In this document: positions 59,026 through 64,000 of the stretch, one piece after another
Numbering within the stretch: position 1 is the first letter of the stretch
Layout of the letters: each line of letters opens with the position of its first letter
NCBI GenBank assembly: GCA_017311185.1
Contig: JAESUZ010005169.1
Location: 3,040,501 to 3,104,500 of the forward strand
Origin: Proteles cristata cristata
Lineage: Eukaryota > Chordata > Mammalia > Carnivora > Hyaenidae
Length of the DNA stretch: 64,000 nucleotides
Direction of reading: 5' to 3'
Position numbers and translations under genes: made by a program
The notes under the pieces: model-generated
Database searches by the model: none
Seen by the model: only the letters and a program-made list of their open reading frames with translations
Told to the model about the DNA's origin: nothing

Positions 59026-59086
59026 TTATCATTCTGGCATGCCTGGGTGGCTTTAAAAATTATCATTCTGGCATGCCTGGGTGGCT
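59026..59086 (+). repeat. Tandem duplication of a SINE head and flank
   Basis: Bases 59026-59052 and 59060-59086 are the same 27 bases: seven or so of flank (TTATCATTCTGG) followed by CATGCCTGGGTGGCT of the SINE head. The offset is 34 bases. Confidence 0.95.
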
Positions 59087-59262
59087 CAGTTAGTTAAGCG
59101 TCTGACTCTTGATTTCAGCTCAGGTCAAGATCTCATGGTCCTGAGATTGACCCTTATCCCCCCTTAGAGTTCTTCACTGAGAGTGGAGCCTGCTTGAGAT
59201 TCTCTCTCCCTCTTCCCCTGTCCCTCTTCCCCATGTGAGCTTTCTCTCTCTTAAAACATTAT
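59068..59262 (+). mobile_element. SINEC copy with duplicated head
   Basis: Plus-strand copy: head TGGCATGCCTGGGTGGCTCA, 'tgatttcagctcaggtcaag', a short CT run and a short A-rich tail. The head is preceded by an extra partial copy (see 59026-59086). The flanks share ATTATCATTC. Confidence 0.92.
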
Positions 59263-59769
59263 CATTCATAGTTACTAAAAATATTATAGTATCCTCCCAT
59301 GTACAACTTTTAAACTAGCTATATCCCCATTTTTCTTCTTCTTTCATTTATAGCTCCTAACTATGGAAAACTTTATTCACAATGAGACCACACTACATTT
59401 TTTTAATTTTATATTTTCTTCCTGTTTATAAGTGGCATGTTATTTTCTGTTTGTTTTCTGAAAAATATTTTCTTATTTTATGCCATTTCATATATTGGTG
59501 TATACGGACTTGTTTTCACATTTGCATTTTGGGGTCAAGTAATAAACTATAATTTGTTTTTGTATACTCATCATTGATTTTAGTTTAATCAGCAAAAAGA
59601 CTTATGACCAGGTTTTTGTTTTATAAAGGCAAATGAAATTCCCTTAATGCAAATCATAATCAAATTTCCACAACAGGAAAGTTAGCAAAAAAGAACCTCA
59701 CCTAACAAGACTAGAAAAATATTTGTTTAGTCCTTTAGTATTAGAGCTAAGAAAGAAATTCTAATATAT
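59263..59769. other. Unassigned AT-rich sequence
   Basis: Nothing recognised. Confidence 0.4.
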
Positions 59770-60360
59770 ACTAGAATGTGGTAGACAGAATCTGTCCACA
59801 CACTAATCTCAAGATTTGCTAATATATTATATTACATGGCAAAAAAAAAAAAAACCCTTTACAAATGTAATTATGCTTACAGAGTAAGATAAGGAGATTA
59901 TCCTGGATTGTATGAGTGGGCCCAAACTCAAATCATGAGCTCTTAAAACAGAAAACTTTCTCTAGATGTAGGAAGTGAGGAACAGAAGAAGGGGATGTTA
60001 GAGAATTTTGAAGCTTAAGAAAGATTTTATTCGCCATTGCTGGGTTGGAGAGGGAAGAGGCAACGTGATAAGAAATGTAGGTGTTTCGAAAGAACTGACA
60101 GAAATACCTGGCTGACAGCCAGCAAGAAGACAAGGACCTCAGTCCTAAAACACAACCATAAGGCACCAAATTATGCCAACATCTTCAATGATCTTTGAAG
60201 TGGAGAGTCACCCAGAACCTCCAGGTAAGAGTTCACACAGGCCAAGAACATTGAGATGATCTTGAGTTTTGATCTATGGAACTGTGAGATGAAGTTATGT
60301 AATTTTAATTCACTCAGTGGTAATTAGTTATGACAGCAACAGAAAAGTAATGCAGACACT
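59770..60360 (+). mobile_element. MLT1-type (MaLR) 5' LTR
   Basis: Sense order: 'aatgtggtagacagaatctg', 'ttacatggcaaaaaa', 'gataaggagattatcctgga', 'gtgggcccaaactcaaatca', then 'gacagcaacagaaaagtaat'. It ends GCAGACACTGG and is followed directly by MaLR interior sequence, so it is the 5' LTR of a partly preserved element. The 78-codon minus frame is incidental. Confidence 0.8.
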
Positions 60361-61300
60361 GGTTTCAGAAGTAAGCTGTATTGCAACAAATACCCAAAAA
60401 TGCAGAACTGGCTTTAGAAATGGGCAGTTGGCAGGTACTGGAAGAACTTGATGAACGCGATGGAAAAAGCATCGAGTTCCTTGAACAAACTGCTAGTTAG
60501 TAGGATGCTAACAAATGTGCTAGTTAGGGATCCAAATGAACTGGGTAGCATAATAGAAAATCTAAATGGCCTTGAAGAGTACGTAAATCATTACAAGCAA
60601 ACTATTAGCAGAAATATGGAACCTGAGGTGCTGCTGGTACGACCTCAGAAGCTGAGAAGTATTTTAATGGAAATAAGCAGAAGGTTTAATGGAATTATGT
60701 CCTCCAGTTTCGGGTAAAGCAGAATTTGTGAATAAATTTGAATTTTTAGTCCTGGAGATTTCAAGCAAGGTATTGGAGGTGTGGTCTGGTTTCTTCGTGA
60801 TGCTTGTAGTTAAAATAAATGCACATTGAGGGGATAATTGTAAAAGAAGAAAAATAACCAGTTCTACATGATTTTTTTGGTCCTCAGCTTATTCAGATGG
60901 GAAAGATGTTATTATAAGAGATTCACTGTAAGGGAAACATGATTTAAAGTAAAAGACACATGTTTGACTCTAAATACCAAAATTCAGAGTATTTAGTCAC
61001 AAGAGATTAAGCGTGTGGATCACTCAGCCATTTCAGAAGCCAAAACTGAGATGGAATTATCTCATAAATATGTGTGGATGTGCCTCTTGTCTAATTAACT
61101 GAGTCCATGTGACATAGAAGGGAGACCCATGAAGTTCTTGAGAATTTCATACCAGCTGGAACACTGCCAGCTTGGACTAAAAGGAAGAGAGAATACAAAA
61201 TGAAAGAAGGCTGTTGGTCCCCAGATCTTACTGATAGGAAGCAGACTGATAAAACTACCCACCTGCAGACATTTGCCTCTTTTTAATTGAATTAGTATTA
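60361..61300 (+). mobile_element. MaLR internal region
   Basis: Follows the LTR with 'ttcagaagtaagctgtattg', 'aaatacccaaaaatgcagaa', 'ctggctttagaaatgggcag', 'actggaagaacttgatgaac', 'gatggaaaaagcatcgagtt', the start of MLT1/THE1-type interiors, which derive from a gag-like region but encode no working protein. An 89-codon open stretch remains at 60448-60717. The right end is approximate and no 3' LTR follows. Confidence 0.72.
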
Positions 61301-61705
61301 AAGTTTGTGTGATTCAATATATGTTTGTGGTCATGTCATGTATAAAGATTTACCTCAGTTTAACACATCTTGCCGAGAATTCTTGTTCCTGGCCAAAAAT
61401 CTATATGTAACCTTTTAAGCCTAACCATAGGCCATTAGAAAGGCTTTCTGCGGTACACCTCACCAGGGGAGAGCTGCCCTGAGCACATAAGACTTGGTGT
61501 ACAGTCAGTACATTGCAGTTTCTTAAGACAGTTACAGTCAAGAACTGTAGAGTCAAGACCCCCTAGCTGACCATGCCCTGATGCCTATCTGAAATTTTAG
61601 CCCAGGTGCATGCATTCAGAGGTCTCCGCACTGGGGCTTCCAGTAGAGGCCTTTCTCAGTCACCTCATCTGAGACTTCTTTTATCTGATGAAGGTAAGAA
61701 ACCTT
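61301..61705. other. Unassigned sequence, higher G+C
   Basis: A stretch of mixed composition ('ctgcggtacacctcaccagg', 'gagagctgccctgagcacat') that may belong to another old LTR element. Not identified. Confidence 0.3.
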
Positions 61706-61922
61706 GGGGTGCCCTGGTGGCTCATAAGGTTAAATGTCAGACTCTTGATTTCGGCTCAGGTCATGGTCTCATGTTTCATGAGATCAAGCCTTATGTTGGA
61801 ATCTGCACAGACAATGTAGAACCTGCTTGGGATTCTCTCTCTCTCTTTCTGTCTCTCTCTCTCTCTCTGTCCCTTGCCTGGCACTCTCTCACTCTCTCAA
61901 AATAAATAAACGTTAAAAAAAT
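61706..61922 (+). mobile_element. SINEC copy
   Basis: Plus strand: head GGGGTGCCCTGGTGGCTCAT, 'gctcaggtcatggtctcatg', CT tract (61835-61870), tail AAAATAAATAAACGTTAAAA. Flanking AAACCTT on both sides may be its duplication. The overlapping 99-codon frame starts upstream and is not a gene. Confidence 0.94.
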
Positions 61923-63436
61923 AAAACCTTCAAGACACTTTTACCTGACTTAATACTTTTCCACTCCTAGCCCTTACCATTCGCCTTTCTTCTGGCCCAG
62001 TCCTCAGGTCCATAAAACTGCAGAAAACTTTGGTCTGTGTATTTAATAGTACAGGGCTTCCCCAGTAGAGAGATTATTTCCCACATCTGTGCTAATCCAT
62101 CTGACCATCACTAGAGCCATTCCATGAGGGTAAATGAAACAGGGCAGGAGTCAGTGTTTCTCTAGTTTAGCCTCTTGCTTATATTATACAATAAATGGTT
62201 AAGGGCTTGCTTTTAATATTTCAGTATCTTATAATATATACCCATAATGGCCTAAAGAATATCTTAATGATTTTCAAAAGAAGATAAACATTAAATGCAA
62301 ATTTTTGATCCAAAAAGTGATAAAAATAGCTGTTAGAAATATTAAATCATTAAATGCCAACCAATTAGTATCTTTCTAATGAGATTTGACAATTACCAAA
62401 TCTCTTTAAAGCGTACTTGTTAAGCTTGCAGTTACAGTATTATGGATTTTTCCTAAGGAACGAGTAATTATTGTTTGCAAATATATCTCTAATATTTATT
62501 TATTCCAGTGTTGCTTATAACATTTTATAATTCATATGGACTACTTTATAATTGCTTAAATAGAGGTGTAAATATATATATACAAAAATATATGTTCTAT
62601 AGTGACATATGCGATACTATGGTAGTTTCATCTTTATAACAGGGTGATAGATGTGATAGATAATAGATGATAGATAGATAGATGACAGATAGATAGACAG
62701 GAAGACAATAAATATGAAAAAACTATACAATAATATGTCTTCTAAAATTTTTCTATCTCTGTGTTGTTGGGTTATTTTCTTCTATTTTATTTTCTAAATT
62801 ATCTGCAATAAATAGTTCTTTAAATTAGAAACTAAAAGTCTTTTTAAAATCCAAAATAACAGACAACAAAAGGGTTCTGTAGTCCAGATGCTCAAACTAA
62901 GGAAACATCCAAATTTGTGTAAATAATTCACAAGGAAAAAAGTCTTTGAGTTGAAAGTCAAGGATTAGTTGAATAATAAAGCCCAATTCTCAAAATCTTT
63001 AGTCTCCCCCAATGTGACTGCCTATTATGACATCCCCGAGGTATCCGGCCTTTAATCTGAGTCATCCTGTCAGCAAATCCCACATTTAGATCTTTTCTAG
63101 GTCTTTTTCTAGTTTAACTTTAGAATTCTCCAAAAAGAAAAGTCTTATCCAGATTTGAATAGAAATCCACTTGAACTGTGATCTTCTAGTCTATTACCAT
63201 AACCTGCATGCTGAACAGGGTGCAAAACCTCTTTTTCTTCAGAAATCACATTAAGCTGGGTAAAGTTGCCAGCAAATTTTGGTGTTTTTGCTAACTGTAA
63301 CACTAGTGAAAATTAAAAACTCAAGTATTTTTTCAACATTATGACACATAATAGCAATAAATAAGCCAAAATGCCTCTAGCTACTTTTTTTACATTGAGA
63401 TTTACTTTTATTTATTTTTTTATTTAAAATTATTTT
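61923..63436. other. Unassigned sequence with a GATA microsatellite
   Basis: AT-rich, no repeat family recognised apart from the tetranucleotide run listed separately. Confidence 0.4.
62645..62703. repeat. (GATA)n-like microsatellite
   Basis: Imperfect GATA/GACA units: GATAGATGATAGATAGATAG followed by ATGACAGATAGATAGACAGG. A moderately decayed tetranucleotide repeat. Confidence 0.9.
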
Positions 63437-63629
63437 AAGTTAATTTATTTTCAGAGAGAGAGAATGAACAGGTGAGGGGGAGAGAGAGAGAGAACAGAGG
63501 ATCTGAAGCAGGCTCTGAAGCAGGCTCTGTGATGACAGTAGAGAGCCTGAAGTGGGGCTCGAATTCATGAACCGTGATCAGGACCTGAGTTGAAGTTGTA
63601 CACTTAACCAACTGAGTTGCAGAGGCCCT
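63437..63629 (-). mobile_element. SINEC copy with a 12-bp internal duplication
   Basis: Minus-strand copy: tail at about 63405-63455, GA tract, 'gtgatcaggacctgagttga' and a decayed head 'gttgcagaggccc'. CTGAAGCAGGCT is present twice in tandem (63503-63514 and 63515-63526), where other copies have it once. Confidence 0.9.
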
Positions 63630-64000
63630 TGGAGAGTTAACTTTTATATGCATGGATAATATTTATTCTTAGTAATGTGAACACAGTTGTATCTCTATGA
63701 ATTCAAAGTTAATGAATTGGCTCTAGGTAGGTACATTTCTGTAAATTTTACTTTTGCTTGGTTTATTTTAAGTGCTTTATATGCAAATCTCTATAGTCAG
63801 CTTTCATACACCATCTATTAAACCAATATTTTACATACATTAGACCAATATTAGGGCCATGAAAAGAACTGAGAAAACATGGAATTTTCCTTAAGTGAGA
63901 TAATGCAGTGATGCACTTAATAAGGTTATTTCCTTTGCAAAATGTATACAACTCATTTGCAGAAACATCTGTCTTAATCAGAAAGGGAAATTGCATTATG
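63630..64000. other. Unassigned AT-rich sequence
   Basis: No element or gene recognised. The 77-codon minus frame at 63763-63996 shows nothing known. Confidence 0.4.

Noticed and set aside
1..64000. Bacterial-style systems such as operons, CRISPR arrays, toxin pairs or phage modules
   Set aside because: The sequence is mammalian, with SINE, L1, MaLR, MIR and hAT repeats throughout. There are no gene clusters, Shine-Dalgarno-led frames or regularly spaced repeats.

Overview
The window is AT-rich mammalian nuclear DNA from a carnivore, almost certainly a cat-like (feliform) species. The clue is about 31 copies of a tRNA-derived SINE whose head reads roughly GCCTGGGTGGCT-AGTCGGTTAAGC and whose tail is a CT-rich tract followed by AAATAAATAAAACATTA. 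This is the SINEC family in its cat form. The dog form has a different body. The L1 relics and ancient MaLR, MIR and hAT fragments fit a placental mammal. I found no protein-coding gene. Every long reading frame is either L1-derived, a frame through a SINE or simple repeat, or chance. I found no prokaryotic gene, operon, CRISPR array, rRNA, snRNA or stand-alone tRNA. Layout: 0-8.6 kb holds a probable solo LTR (95-512), a near-perfect AT hairpin (2010-2061), an L1 copy split into an inverted and a direct half (2085-4572) carrying two SINEs, an ancient MaLR LTR with part of its interior (4577-5235), two old L1 tails, four more SINEs (two of them nested), and a weak exon-like block at 8389-8574. 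8.6-33 kb is mostly unassigned sequence with scattered SINEs, MIR and L2 fossils, two hAT copies, a long (TG)n at 14.3 kb, an L1 3' end at 16.7-17.2 kb with a young SINE in its target-site duplication, and an ancient LTR at 32.6 kb. 33.95-39.32 kb is one nearly complete but dead L1: 5' UTR, ORF1, ORF2 with endonuclease and reverse transcriptase, and 3' UTR, flanked by a target-site duplication. 39.3-64 kb has a solo LTR on the minus strand (40053-40500), SINE clusters at 46.4-48.2, 53.5-54.1 and 57.8-59.3 kb, an antisense old L1 (47815-49140), MLT1-type LTRs at 50.0, 55.6 and 59.8 kb, and MaLR interior sequence (60361-61300). Nothing here works together as a pathway. The window is a layered record of retrotransposition. 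The L1 machinery supplied the enzymes that moved the SINEs, and its signature (short flanking duplications, A-rich tails) is visible at most of the younger insertions. SINE orientation is skewed, with 23 copies on the minus strand and 8 on the plus strand. I did not find a convincing new biological system. The most useful leads are the exon-like block at 8.4 kb, the expanded pyrimidine tract inside a SINE at 47.2 kb, the two solo LTRs, and the SINE strand skew. Repeat family names are from recognition of consensus features by eye, not from a database search, and edges of old elements are approximate to tens of bases.
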